NCBI RefSeq assembly: GCF_024609325.1
Contig: NZ_JANHMQ010000002.1
Span: 1-64,000 of the forward strand
Source of the DNA: Geothrix fuzhouensis
GTDB lineage: Bacteria; Acidobacteriota; Holophagae; Holophagales; Holophagaceae
Reading direction: 5' to 3'
Length of the DNA stretch: 64,000 bases
Both the position numbers and the translations under genes were made by a program. Positions 28,511 to 36,483 of this stretch are shown here, one piece after another. The number at the start of each line of letters is the position of its first letter. The first letter of the stretch is position 1. The notes under the pieces are model-generated. The model had not been told where the DNA came from. It made no database searches and saw only the letters and a list, made by a program, of their open reading frames with translations.

Positions 28511-29161
28511 ATGTTCACCGGACTGATTCGACACCTCGGCACGCTTGAATCGCGCACCTCCCGACCGGGCGGGGCCCGGCTGCGCATTGCCGCGCCGGCG
28601 GAGCTGCTGGCCCGCGCCGAGCAGGGGGCCAGCATCGCCGTGAATGGCGCCTGCCTCACCAGTGTGGCCGTGGACGGCCGCGCCTGGGAGGCGGACCTCA
28701 GCGAGGAAACCCTCGACAAGACCACCCTGGGTCGCCTGGCCCTGGGCGCGATCCTGCACCTGGAGCCGGCCCTGCGGGTGGGCGATCCCCTGGACGGTCA
28801 CCTGGTCTCGGGCCACGTGGATGGGGTCGGACAACTGCTGTCGCGGCCCCAGACTCAGGGTGGCCTGGACGAGGGCATCTGGCGCTTCGCCATGCCTGCA
28901 GCCCTGGCGCCCATGACGGCCGCCAAAGGCTCAGTGGCCGTGGACGGCATCTCGCTGACGGTGGTGGACTGCGGGATCGACTGGTTCACCGTGGCCCTCA
29001 TCCCCGAGACAGTGACACGCACGGCCCTGGCCACCCTGCGCCCCGGCGACCCGGTGAACCTGGAGGCAGACCCCGTCGGCCGCTTCGTGGCCCGCGCCCT
29101 GGCCCTCCGTGGCAGAGAGGAGAAGCTCGCCAGGTTCGCCCAGGGCGGGTGGAGCGGCTGA
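28511..29161 (+). CDS. ribE: Riboflavin synthase, alpha subunit
   Basis: The enzyme dismutates two 6,7-dimethyl-8-ribityllumazine molecules to riboflavin. The 216-residue protein has the expected tandem lumazine-binding repeats: MFTGLI start, VNGACLT, GDPLDGHLVSGHVDG in repeat 1 and VDGISLTV, FTVALIPETVTRT, VNLEADPVGRFV in repeat 2. It stands alone, without ribD/ribBA/ribH and without an FMN riboswitch. The ATG is 19 bp after the permease stop, so co-transcription with it is possible. Confidence 0.95.
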   Translation: MFTGLIRHLGTLESRTSRPGGARLRIAAPAELLARAEQGASIAVNGACLTSVAVDGRAWEADLSEETLDKTTLGRLALGAILHLEPALRVGDPLDGHLVSGHVDGVGQLLSRPQTQGGLDEGIWRFAMPAALAPMTAAKGSVAVDGISLTVVDCGIDWFTVALIPETVTRTALATLRPGDPVNLEADPVGRFVARALALRGREEKLARFAQGGWSG

Positions 29162-29203
29162 TCCGAAGTGGCATCTCCGGCTCGACCGCCGGCCAGGCCT
29201 CTT

Positions 29204-29232
29204 TTGACGGAGACCGCCCTGCGCGATACATT
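29204..29232 (+). promoter_or_regulatory. Sigma-70-like promoter for the lipoprotein triplet
   Basis: TTGACG (29204-29209) and TACATT (29227-29232) are separated by exactly 17 nt, about 34 nt upstream of the GTG start at 29267. The match to TTGACA/TATAAT is 5/6 and 4/6. This is motif-based only. Confidence 0.55.
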
Positions 29233-29266
29233 GACCGCGACACGCCCATCCCCTCTCCGAGGCCCT

Positions 29267-29677
29267 GTGCTCCCTCGAGCTCTCCTCCTGATGCTCTCCA
29301 TGGCCTTGGCTCTCGGGGTCGCCTGTGTCAGTCCAAGCGCGAGACAGGAGAAGGCGCGGACCTTCGAGGCCGGGCTGCTGGGACCCATTCAGGACGGGCG
29401 GACCACCCGCCAGGAGGTTCTGCTGCGGCTCGGCACCCCGACCTCGGCCTTCGAGGGAGGCCGGATCCTCACGTACGATTTCGTGGTGGACCTGAATGGG
29501 GAGTGGCGCCGGGCTGGGGGCGGCGGGGCGAGCGATTGGACCTATCCCCATCCGCGCACCTCAAGTCTGGTGCTGGTGTTCGGACCGGATGACCGCCTGG
29601 TTCGGCACAGTCTGGTGAAGGATCCGCGTCAATCCGATCCTTCTCCTCAGGATGTGGCGGCCTCATCGCCCCAGTAG
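29267..29677 (+). CDS. Lipoprotein, first of three paralogues
   Basis: The 136-residue product starts at GTG 29267 (GAGG 5 nt upstream) and has a type II signal peptide ending near LGVAC. The mature part carries DGRTTRQEVLLRLGTPTSAFEGGRIL, a helix-turn-strand pattern like the SmpA/BamE-type fold (T-R-x-E/D-V-L-x-x-L-G-x-P). It ends with SSLVLVFGPDDRLVRHSLV. The same pattern recurs in the two following genes, so this is a tandem duplication. Function unknown. Confidence 0.78.
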   Translation: MLPRALLLMLSMALALGVACVSPSARQEKARTFEAGLLGPIQDGRTTRQEVLLRLGTPTSAFEGGRILTYDFVVDLNGEWRRAGGGGASDWTYPHPRTSSLVLVFGPDDRLVRHSLVKDPRQSDPSPQDVAASSPQ

Positions 29678-29695
29678 GTTCTGAAGGAGTCCACC

Positions 29696-30064
29696 TTGGG
29701 CCAGCCTCTTCCTCTCGGTCTCCTCCTGGGCATGGCTCTCCTGGTGGGCTGCACTCCTCCGCAGCTGAGGCAGGCGGCGCCAGCGGAGAGCGAGCTGGAG
29801 TGGTTCGCCTTCCTGAGCGATGGGAAGACCACGCGGGAGGACGTGCTGCTCCGGCTCGGGACGCCCAGCGCGCGCCTCGAGGGGGAGCGGATCCTCACCT
29901 ATGCCTTCTCGCGGAACGCGGCGGGAGCCTGGGGTCCCGTGGGACGGCGCTGGGACCGGGCGCTGAAGACACCTGTCTTCTCCGATCACCATGTGCACAG
30001 CCTGGTGTTGGTCTTCGCGGTGGATGGAAGGCTGGTCCGCCATAGCCTCGTGGTATCCGGATGA
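29696..30064 (+). CDS. Lipoprotein, second of three paralogues
   Basis: The 122-residue product starts at TTG 29696 behind AAGGAG and has signal peptide and lipobox LLVGC. It shares with its neighbours the blocks DGKTTREDVLLRLGTPSARLEGERILTY and SLVLVFAVDGRLVRHSLV. It lies 18 bp after the first copy, and its stop overlaps the third copy's ATG (ATGA). Probably co-expressed; function unknown. Confidence 0.78.
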   Translation: MGQPLPLGLLLGMALLVGCTPPQLRQAAPAESELEWFAFLSDGKTTREDVLLRLGTPSARLEGERILTYAFSRNAAGAWGPVGRRWDRALKTPVFSDHHVHSLVLVFAVDGRLVRHSLVVSG

Positions 30065-30468
30065 AGCGCTCCCGCGGGTTGCTTCTGGGCTTCCTGGCCC
30101 TGTCCCTCCAGACCGGATGTCTGATCTGGCCCTTCCCCACGGGAGACCTGCTCGCTGGGCGAGGCCGGATCACCCCGCAGTACGTCTCCTCCCTTCGGGT
30201 GGGCGCGTCCACCCGGGAGGACGTGTTGCTCCATCTGGGGGAACCAGACGAGGTGGTGGACGGCGGGAAGATCCTCGTCTACCGCTGGACCGAAGCGCGG
30301 GGATTCATCGCCGTCGCGGGCAGCTATGGCGGAGGCGTGGTGGCACCCTTTCCCGGCCACCGGGCGCTGAGGCTTGAGTTCGGGCCCGACGCGCGCCTGG
30401 TCCGCCTCGCCTTCGAGCGCGGAACACCTCGGCCGCCGGCCGGGCCGGTTCCCAGGGGGGAGTCCTGA
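30061..30468 (+). CDS. Lipoprotein, third of three paralogues
   Basis: The 135-residue product has signal peptide and lipobox LQTGC, then the shared block GASTREDVLLHLGEPDEVVDGGKILVY and a final LRLEFGPDARLVRLAF. It is the most divergent of the three, with a Gly-rich insert (VAGSYGGGVVAPF). The start ATG overlaps the previous stop by 4 nt. It is convergent with smpB (18 bp). Confidence 0.78.
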   Translation: MKRSRGLLLGFLALSLQTGCLIWPFPTGDLLAGRGRITPQYVSSLRVGASTREDVLLHLGEPDEVVDGGKILVYRWTEARGFIAVAGSYGGGVVAPFPGHRALRLEFGPDARLVRLAFERGTPRPPAGPVPRGES

Positions 30469-30486
30469 GGCTCCGCCGGGAGCAGC

Positions 30487-30942
30487 TTACTCCCGCGCGC
30501 CCTTGCGGATGCGGTCCATCTCGCGCTTCTGCTCGCGCTGCTTGAGGGCCTCACGCTTGTCGCCCACGGCCTTGCCTTCGGCCAGGGCGACCTTGACCTT
30601 GATCATGCCCTTGTCGTTCAGGTAGATGGCGAGGGGGATGATGGTGAGGCCCTTGCGCACCACTTTGGCGGTCATCTTGGTGATCTCGGCCTTGTGCAGC
30701 AGCAGCTTGCGGGGCCGCAGCGGGTCGTGGTTGGCGTAGGTGCCGAACTCGTAGGGGGAGATGTGGGCCTGTTTCAGCCACAGCTCGCCGGCCACCGCAT
30801 CCACATAGGCGTCCTGCAGCTGGCCCAGGCCCGCCCGCAGGGCCTTCACTTCGGTGCCTTGCAGGGCGATCCCCGCCTCCCAGGTCTCCAGGACGTGGTA
30901 GTTGTGGAAGGCCTTGCGGTTGCGGACGAGATCCTCGGACAT
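30487..30942 (-). CDS. smpB: SsrA-binding protein SmpB
   Basis: SmpB delivers tmRNA to stalled ribosomes. The 151-residue protein has the full beta-barrel (RKAFHNYHVLETWEAGIALQGTEVKALRAG, then the ANHDPLRPRKLLLHK block and GLTIIPLAIYLNDKG) and the basic helical tail (KREALKQREQKREMDRIRK). ATG at 30942 gives the canonical length; the open frame continuing to 31620 is antisense to the DedA gene. No ssrA gene was seen nearby. Confidence 0.96.
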   Translation of the reverse strand: MSEDLVRNRKAFHNYHVLETWEAGIALQGTEVKALRAGLGQLQDAYVDAVAGELWLKQAHISPYEFGTYANHDPLRPRKLLLHKAEITKMTAKVVRKGLTIIPLAIYLNDKGMIKVKVALAEGKAVGDKREALKQREQKREMDRIRKGARE

Positions 30943-30987
30943 ACGGACAGTGTAGCGTCCCGCTAGACTCGTCCTTTTGGGACACCC

Positions 30988-31644
30988 ATGCTGCAGAAGA
31001 TCCTCGCCCCTGTCATCGCCTGGATGCTGATGGTCATGGCCGCCATGGGGCCCCTGGGCGTCATGCTGCTCATGGCCATCGAAAGCGCCTGCATTCCGCT
31101 GCCCAGCGAGGTCATCATGCCCTTCGCGGGGTATCTGGCCTACAAGGGGCAGATGACCCTGTTCGGCCTGGGCGCTGGCCATCCCGTGGCCCAGATCTGG
31201 ATCGCGGGCGTGTTCGGAGCCCTGGGCTGCAACCTGGGCAGCCTCCCCGCCTACGAGGTGGGCGCTTGGGGCGGCCGCCGCGCCATCGAGAAGTATGGCC
31301 GCTATATCTGGCTGCACACGGGCCACCTGGACCAGGCCCACCGCTTCTTCGAACGCTTCGGTTCCGAAGCCATCATCATCGGCCGCCTGCTCCCCGTGGT
31401 GCGCACCTTCATCGCCCTGCCCGCCGGCATCGCCCGCATGAACCGCACCCGCTTCCACCTCTACACCTTCGCCGGGAGCCTGCCCTGGTGCCTGGGCCTC
31501 GCCTGGATCGGCTACAAGCTCGGCGAACGGTGGAACACCCTGGGCCAGTACTTCCACAAGCTGGACGCCGTCATCGGCGTGCTCATCGTGGCCGGCGCCG
31601 CGTGGTTCGTGTACGACCACGTCAAGAACAGGGCGAAGGGCTGA
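30988..31644 (+). CDS. DedA family membrane protein
   Basis: The 218-residue polytopic protein has the DedA/VTT layout: an early re-entrant ESACIPLPSEVIMPFAGYLA segment, a central charged stretch with RFFERFGSEAIIIGRLLPVVRTFIALPAGIARM, and C-terminal helices. DedA proteins are implicated in undecaprenyl-phosphate/phospholipid flipping and proton-dependent membrane homeostasis. It is divergent from smpB (45 bp). A repeat element directly abuts its stop. Confidence 0.9.
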   Translation: MLQKILAPVIAWMLMVMAAMGPLGVMLLMAIESACIPLPSEVIMPFAGYLAYKGQMTLFGLGAGHPVAQIWIAGVFGALGCNLGSLPAYEVGAWGGRRAIEKYGRYIWLHTGHLDQAHRFFERFGSEAIIIGRLLPVVRTFIALPAGIARMNRTRFHLYTFAGSLPWCLGLAWIGYKLGERWNTLGQYFHKLDAVIGVLIVAGAAWFVYDHVKNRAKG

Positions 31645-31763
31645 AAAGCGGGGACAGGATTAACAGGATTCGGAAGGATTAACAGGATTAGAAAAGCCAT
31701 GCAGTTAATGCTTTAATCCTGTTAATCCAGCATTTCATCCTGTTAATCCTGTCTCCGCTTTTT
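31644..31763. repeat. Near-perfect long hairpin, AACAGGATT word (family A, copy 2)
   Basis: Left arm 31644-31690 and right arm 31715-31762 align almost end to end: both read AGCGG-GACAGGATTAACAGGAT and then GGATTAACAGGATT in the same orientation after reverse complementing one. The arms are built from 9-bp AACAGGATT steps, and a loop of about 24 nt joins them. The element fills the gap between convergent DedA and prolyl iminopeptidase genes to the base, touching both stops. Confidence 0.93.
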
Positions 31764-32725
31764 CATTGGGCAAATCGATCCGTGGCCGCCACGAGCGCCC
31801 GCGAGATGCCGGGCTCGTAGGCGCTGTGGCCGGCGTCGGGGACGATGATGAGGTCGGCGTCGGGCCAGGCTTTCGATAGGGCCCAGGCGCTCTCGATGGG
31901 GCAGACCATGTCGTAGCGGCCCTGGATGATGGCGCCGGGGATGCCCTTCAGCTTGTGCGCGTCGCGCAGCAGCTGGGCCTCGTCCAGCCAGCCCTTGTGG
32001 AGGAAGTAGTGGCACTCGATGCGGGCGAAGGCCAGCGTGGTGGCCTCGTCGCCATAGGAGGCGATGAAGTCGGGATCGGGGATGAGCTTGCTGGTGGCGC
32101 CTTCCCAGATGCTCCAGGCCTTGGCGGCGGGCAGGTTCACGGCCGGGTCCTCGCTCAGCAACCTTTTGGCATAGGCCCGCAGGAAGTCGCCGCGTTCGGC
32201 CTCGGGGATGGCGTCGCGGTAGGGCTCCCAGGCGTCGGGGAAGACGCGGCTGGCGCCCTCCTGGTAGAGCCAGTCCACTTCGCGCTGGCGCAGCAGGAAG
32301 ATGCCGCGGAGGATCAGCTCCGTCACACGCTCCGGGTGCTTTTCCGTGTAAGCCAGGCCCAGCGTCGCGCCCCAGGAGCCGCCGAAGACCATCCAGCGGT
32401 CGATGCCCAGGTGTTCGCGGATGCGCTCCATGTCGGTCACCAGGTCCCAGGTGCCGTTCTCCCGGACCTCGGCGTAGGGCGTGCTCTGGCCGCAGCCCCG
32501 CTGGTCGAAGAGGATGACGCGGTACGTCTCCGGGTCGAAGTAGCGCCGGTGCTTGGGGCTGGTGCCGCCGCCGGGTCCTCCGTGGAGGAAGATGACGGGC
32601 TTGCCGTTCGGGTTGCCACTCTCCTCTACGTACAGCTCGTGCAGGTCCGACACCTTCAGGCGCTGTGTTTTGTTGGGCTCAATGGCGGGGTAGAGCCAGC
32701 TGACGGGATCCTTGCGCAGCGACAT
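31763..32725 (-). CDS. pip: Prolyl iminopeptidase
   Basis: This alpha/beta-hydrolase cleaves N-terminal proline from peptides. The 320-residue protein has the oxyanion-region HGGPGGG, the nucleophile elbow GGSWGATL (Ser), DQRGCGQS, and the late Asp and His (QGRYDMVCP, DAGHSAYE). No signal peptide, so it is cytoplasmic. Length matches the S33 family. Confidence 0.95.
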   Translation of the reverse strand: MSLRKDPVSWLYPAIEPNKTQRLKVSDLHELYVEESGNPNGKPVIFLHGGPGGGTSPKHRRYFDPETYRVILFDQRGCGQSTPYAEVRENGTWDLVTDMERIREHLGIDRWMVFGGSWGATLGLAYTEKHPERVTELILRGIFLLRQREVDWLYQEGASRVFPDAWEPYRDAIPEAERGDFLRAYAKRLLSEDPAVNLPAAKAWSIWEGATSKLIPDPDFIASYGDEATTLAFARIECHYFLHKGWLDEAQLLRDAHKLKGIPGAIIQGRYDMVCPIESAWALSKAWPDADLIIVPDAGHSAYEPGISRALVAATDRFAQ

Positions 32726-32798
32726 CGGAACTCCTTTTCGGCTATCTCAACATGAATGTGGATAGAGGCATGCCCGACTTTTCAAACCCAAGAATTGA

Positions 32799-32985
32799 AA
32801 CCGCAGATGACGCAGATGGCCGCAGATGGATGAGCCAGGATTCGCACTATCCCAGGCGCACACTGGCTCAAGGCCTGAAAGCCTATCCTTGGCGTGAAAG
32901 CCCTGAACGACAAGGCACAAAACCCATGCGGAGGGAGGCCCGTCGGGGAGGCGGTGCATCTGCGCCATCGGTGTCATCTGCGGTT
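32799..32985. repeat. Inverted-arm element, ACGCAGATG word (family C)
   Basis: The left arm 32799-32829 starts AACCGCAGATGACGCAGATG, that is 9-bp steps of CGCAGATG. The right arm 32956-32985 is its imperfect reverse complement, ending GTCATCTGCGGTT. The interior of about 125 bp includes imperfect inverted copies of AAGCC/GGC words and nothing gene-like. It fills the 303-bp gap between pip (5' end) and the 3' end of the EamA gene on the same strand. Confidence 0.85.
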
Positions 32986-33028
32986 GGCTGTTTTCTTGTC
33001 AAAGGTGGCGCCCATGCTTGAAGCAGAC

Positions 33029-33916
33029 CTAGACGAAAAACAGCGCCGCGGCGCCCGCGAGGGCCAGCAGGGTGCCCAGGATCGCATGGCCGCCGACCTT
33101 CTCCTTGAAGACGAAGTGGGCCACGGGCAGCAGGATGACCGGCGACAGGGACATCAGCGTGGCCGCCACACCCATGGGTGCCTTGGCGATGGCCACGAGA
33201 GACAGCACCACGCCCAGCACGGGGCCCGTGACGGCGCCGAGGCCGATGAAGGCTGCGGCACGACCATCGTGCAAGCCGCCTAGGGTCCTGCGCAGCCGGT
33301 CCGTGGCCCCGAAGTAGAGCAGCAGGGCCGCCAGGCCCGCGGTCACGCGGATGAGGTTGGCGGAGATGGGCGGGAAGCCTCCTGCTAGACCTTTCATGCT
33401 GAACACAAGGCCTACCGATTGGCCCAGGGCGCCCCCCACGCCCAGCAGGATGCCGCGCCACAGGTGCGGGTGGGCCTCGTGCTCGCCATCGCCCCACACC
33501 ACCCAGGCGATGCCGCCGAGGGTGACCACCATGGCCAGGAGTTTTGGCAGGCTCAGGCCCTGGCCCAGGAACAGCCAGGCCAGGAGGGCGCTGAAGATGG
33601 GCGAGAGGGTCATCAGCAGCATGGCCAGCCGCGGGCCGATGAGCAGGAACGACTCGAACAACACGGCATCCGCCAGGGCAAAGCCGATCAGCCCCGAAAC
33701 ACCCAGCCAGCCAAGACGGGCGGTTCCGGCTTGCAGGGGGAAGGGGCTGCCGTAGAGGGCCAGGTGCAACAGGACCAGTACGCCCCAGGCCATGAGCAGC
33801 CGCACCAGGTTCACGCTGGCCGAACCCACCCGTCGGCCGGCCACCGTGAAGCACACGGAATTGAGCGCCCAGCAGGCAGAGGTGAGCAGGGCGGCGCTTT
33901 CGCCGAGGTACGTCAT
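33029..33916 (-). CDS. EamA-family drug/metabolite transporter
   Basis: This 295-residue protein has ten predicted helices in two EamA repeats (SACWALNSVCFTVAGRRVG...; second half from about residue 150), with SPIFSALLAWLFLGQ and SPVILLPVAHFVFKEKV closing each repeat, as in DMT exporters. The substrate is unknown. ATG at 33916 overlaps the hemW stop (ATGA), so it is translationally coupled to hemW. The longer open frame through 34732 is antisense-type noise over hemW. Confidence 0.88.
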   Translation of the reverse strand: MTYLGESAALLTSACWALNSVCFTVAGRRVGSASVNLVRLLMAWGVLVLLHLALYGSPFPLQAGTARLGWLGVSGLIGFALADAVLFESFLLIGPRLAMLLMTLSPIFSALLAWLFLGQGLSLPKLLAMVVTLGGIAWVVWGDGEHEAHPHLWRGILLGVGGALGQSVGLVFSMKGLAGGFPPISANLIRVTAGLAALLLYFGATDRLRRTLGGLHDGRAAAFIGLGAVTGPVLGVVLSLVAIAKAPMGVAATLMSLSPVILLPVAHFVFKEKVGGHAILGTLLALAGAAALFFV

Positions 33917-35103
33917 ACGAACATCTGCAGGATCCCGTTGCTCATGAGCATGCCCCGGGGGCTGAGGCGCACCTGATCGCCCTCCCAGATCGTGAGCCCT
34001 TCCTTCGCAAGGGCGCGGAGCCGGGCCTCCCACCCATCCGTCAGGGGCCGCAGGTTCCGGTCCTCCGCCTGTTGCCGCAGGGCGTCCCAGGCCACGCCAC
34101 GGTGCAGGCGCAGGCCCAGGAGGGGGATTTCGCCTAACGCTTCGGCCGCGTCCAGCTCCTGAAAATCCACCTCGCCGCGCCCTTCGATCCAGGCGGGGAT
34201 GACGGAGGTCTCTGTCCAGCGGAAGTCGCCCAGCTGCGAGGCGGCGCTGGGGCCCAGGCCCAGATAAGGGCGGCGCTCCCAGTAGCGGGTGTTGTGGATG
34301 GATTCGCCGCCGGGCCGGGCGTAGTTGCTGATCTCGTAGGGCGCCAGACCGAGCCGCGGCAGCTCCGCCTGAAGGGCCTCGAAGACGTCGGCCACCTCGT
34401 CTTCGGAGGGCAGCGCCAGGCGGCCCGCGTCGATCTCGGCGCGCAGGGGGCAGGCCTTGTCCAGGTCCAGGAGGTAGATGCTGAGGTGATCGATGCCGGT
34501 AGCCGCCAGAGTCCGGGCATCTTCGACAACTTTGGACAAGGATTGTCCAGGAATGCCCACCATGAGGTCGGCGCTGCGGCGGCGGAAACCCGCCTGCTGC
34601 GCCAGATCGAGGGCCTCCATAGCTTGGGCGGCGCCGTGGATGCGGCCCAGGCGCCCCAGCAGGGCATCGTCCAGGGCCTGCACGCCGAGGCTGACGCGGT
34701 CCCAGCCCAGATTGCGCGCACCCTGCAGCCACGCCAGGTCCACGGTGCCCGGGTTGGCCTCGAAGGTGGCCTCCACCAGGGGGCCAAGCTCGAAGGCTTC
34801 ATGCAGGGCCCCGGTGAGATCCGCCAGTTCCTGGGCGGACAGCAGGGAGGGCGTGCCGCCACCCAGATAGAGCGTGTCCACCGCGGGCCGGTCCAGGGCA
34901 GCGCCCCAGGCGCGCACCTGGGTGATGAGGCGGGCTGTGGTGTCCGGCTGCAGGCTCCGGTCCCGGGTGGTGGCGAAGGAGCAGTAGGTGCAACGGTCCA
35001 GGCAGAAGGGGATATGCAGGTAGAGCCCGAGGGGTTCCGCGTGGGCGGCGGTCCTGAGCGCCGGCAGCCGCACCGCCAGGGGCGGAGGAAGGTCAGGGGT
35101 CAA
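33913..35103 (-). CDS. hemW: HemW-like radical SAM protein (heme chaperone family)
   Basis: The 396-residue protein has the radical-SAM cluster motif CxxxCxxC at C34, C38 and C41 (FCLDRCTYCSF), the SAM-binding LYLGGGTPSLL and a C-terminal HemW domain. HemW binds haem and is thought to insert it into respiratory proteins; older annotations call it oxygen-independent coproporphyrinogen oxidase. The start is TTG at 35103, overlapping the DUF4124 gene by 11 nt. This suits a haem-rich organism with several c-type cytochromes in this window. Confidence 0.92.
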   Translation of the reverse strand: MTPDLPPPLAVRLPALRTAAHAEPLGLYLHIPFCLDRCTYCSFATTRDRSLQPDTTARLITQVRAWGAALDRPAVDTLYLGGGTPSLLSAQELADLTGALHEAFELGPLVEATFEANPGTVDLAWLQGARNLGWDRVSLGVQALDDALLGRLGRIHGAAQAMEALDLAQQAGFRRRSADLMVGIPGQSLSKVVEDARTLAATGIDHLSIYLLDLDKACPLRAEIDAGRLALPSEDEVADVFEALQAELPRLGLAPYEISNYARPGGESIHNTRYWERRPYLGLGPSAASQLGDFRWTETSVIPAWIEGRGEVDFQELDAAEALGEIPLLGLRLHRGVAWDALRQQAEDRNLRPLTDGWEARLRALAKEGLTIWEGDQVRLSPRGMLMSNGILQMFV

Positions 35104-35824
35104 CCATCACCTGCTTCACGGTCTCGCGCAGGGCGCGGACCTCTTCCGGGAAATGCCACGGGGCCCGGGTGGGCTGGGCGGCCCGCTCCAGGGCCTGATA
35201 GCGCTGCTGCATCAGGGCGTGGCGCTCGGGACGGGGGATTCGACCGCCCATGTGCAGTTCGAGCAGTTCGAGGTTCTGCTCCAGGCGGGCCGCCTGGGGA
35301 TGGTAGAGGAAGACGTTCAGGAGCAGATGCCCGAAGGTCAGTCCGAGGAGCAGGAACCCCCCGACCAGGGGGAGGCGGAGACCGGCGTTCAGCCCCAAGG
35401 CCAGCCACCAGCCCATGAGGCCCATGAGCGCCAGGGCAAGGATGGGGACCAGGGGCATGGCCCACAGGCCGTTGCCCCACAGGCAGTCGTGGATGAGGGA
35501 ATCGGCTACGGCCTCCAGGGTGCGCTGGTCCTTGGCGACCCGGGCCTTGAGCAGGTGCTGGTCCAGGGCGTCCCAGGCCTGCTTCTGGACGGGATTGAGC
35601 ACCACCTGGCGATCCCCGAGATTCCCGCTCGGGCGGAGGGGCTCAATGCGGTGAGGCCGGCCCGGCTCCACGGCCGGTGGGGGCGGGGGGTCCAGAAGCT
35701 CCGCATCAGATGGCGGAGGTGTGTTGGTGACGTGCGTCTGCCCGCCGGAGTCGCGCCAGTAGTAGGTCCGCGACGGCGGACCGAGCAAGGCGAGGATCAG
35801 CAGCCCAGCGGCGACGGTCACCAT
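35093..35824 (-). CDS. DUF4124-like membrane protein, unknown function
   Basis: The 243-residue protein has an N-terminal signal-like helix followed by YYWRDSGGQTHVTNTPPP, the short DUF4124 strand pattern. A Pro-rich segment follows, then two or three membrane helices (about 122-175), and a helical C-terminus rich in Gln/Arg (LLELHMGGRIPRPERHALMQ). Its stop overlaps hemW. Function unknown. Confidence 0.72.
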   Translation of the reverse strand: MVTVAAGLLILALLGPPSRTYYWRDSGGQTHVTNTPPPSDAELLDPPPPPAVEPGRPHRIEPLRPSGNLGDRQVVLNPVQKQAWDALDQHLLKARVAKDQRTLEAVADSLIHDCLWGNGLWAMPLVPILALALMGLMGWWLALGLNAGLRLPLVGGFLLLGLTFGHLLLNVFLYHPQAARLEQNLELLELHMGGRIPRPERHALMQQRYQALERAAQPTRAPWHFPEEVRALRETVKQVMVDP

Positions 35825-35830
35825 GCACTC

Positions 35831-36394
35831 TCAGAACTGGGCATCGAGGGCCTCGCACCAGAAGTGGTAGATCATCTGGTGAATCTCCTGGATGCGCGCG
35901 GTGACGGTGGAGGGCACCACGAGGGCGTCATCCATCAGGCCCACCAGCTTGCCGCCATCACGGCCCAGGAGGCCCAGGGTGCGCACGCCCAGCCCCTTCG
36001 CGGAGGCTACGGCCCGGATGACGTTGGGGCTGTTGCCGCTGGTGCTGATGCCGATGAGGAGATCCCCCGGCCGGCCCAGGGCCTCCACCTGCCTGGAGAA
36101 AACCTGGTCGAACCCGTAGTCGTTGCCGATGGCCGTCAGCGCCGAGGTATCCGTGGTGAGGGCGATGCCCGCGAGGGCCCGCCGCTCCTTCAGGTAGCGG
36201 CCGCTCAACTCGGCGGCCAGGTGCTGGGCGTCCGCGGCGCTGCCGCCATTGCCACAGACGAGGACACGCCCTCCGCGCTTCAGCCGCTCGGCCATGTCGT
36301 CCGCCTGGGCAAGGATGTGCTCCAGCTCCTGGGCCAAGAAGGCCTGCTTGAGCTGGACGGACTCCTGGAGGTGCTGAAGGAGGATCTGCTTCAT
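35831..36394 (-). CDS. gmhA: Phosphoheptose isomerase
   Basis: This SIS-domain enzyme converts sedoheptulose 7-phosphate to D-glycero-D-manno-heptose 7-phosphate, the first step to LPS-core heptose. The 187-residue protein has [20 protein letters not shown] (substrate-binding), [26 protein letters not shown] and a C-terminal [13 protein letters not shown] with the catalytic-region His. It is 6 bp upstream of the DUF4124 gene. It indicates an LPS-bearing outer membrane. Confidence 0.94.
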   Translation of the reverse strand: MKQILLQHLQESVQLKQAFLAQELEHILAQADDMAERLKRGGRVLVCGNGGSAADAQHLAAELSGRYLKERRALAGIALTTDTSALTAIGNDYGFDQVFSRQVEALGRPGDLLIGISTSGNSPNVIRAVASAKGLGVRTLGLLGRDGGKLVGLMDDALVVPSTVTARIQEIHQMIYHFWCEALDAQF

Positions 36395-36483
36395 GCCGCC
36401 GATTGTGACAGGAATTCCATTCCCAGGATCCGCCGTGCCCTGGCAGACTGCGGTGAGTCTTGCCCCTTCCGAGCGTGGGTCCC

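Noticed and set aside
28451-28511. FMN riboswitch or longer start for ribE
   Set aside because: The region lies in the permease coding end and shows no RFN-type structure; MFTGLI is the family start.
25918-28725. 935-residue minus-strand open frame across DUF58 and the permease
   Set aside because: Only the part from ATG 26856 looks like a protein (DUF58). The rest is His/Gly/Asp-rich antisense of a clear membrane permease, a common artefact of GC-rich DNA.
30943-31620. Long N-terminal extension of SmpB
   Set aside because: It is antisense to the DedA gene and SmpB has its normal length when started at 30942.
33917-34732. Extended EamA frame through hemW
   Set aside because: The upstream part is an out-of-frame reading of hemW on the same strand; ATG at 33916 couples to the hemW stop.
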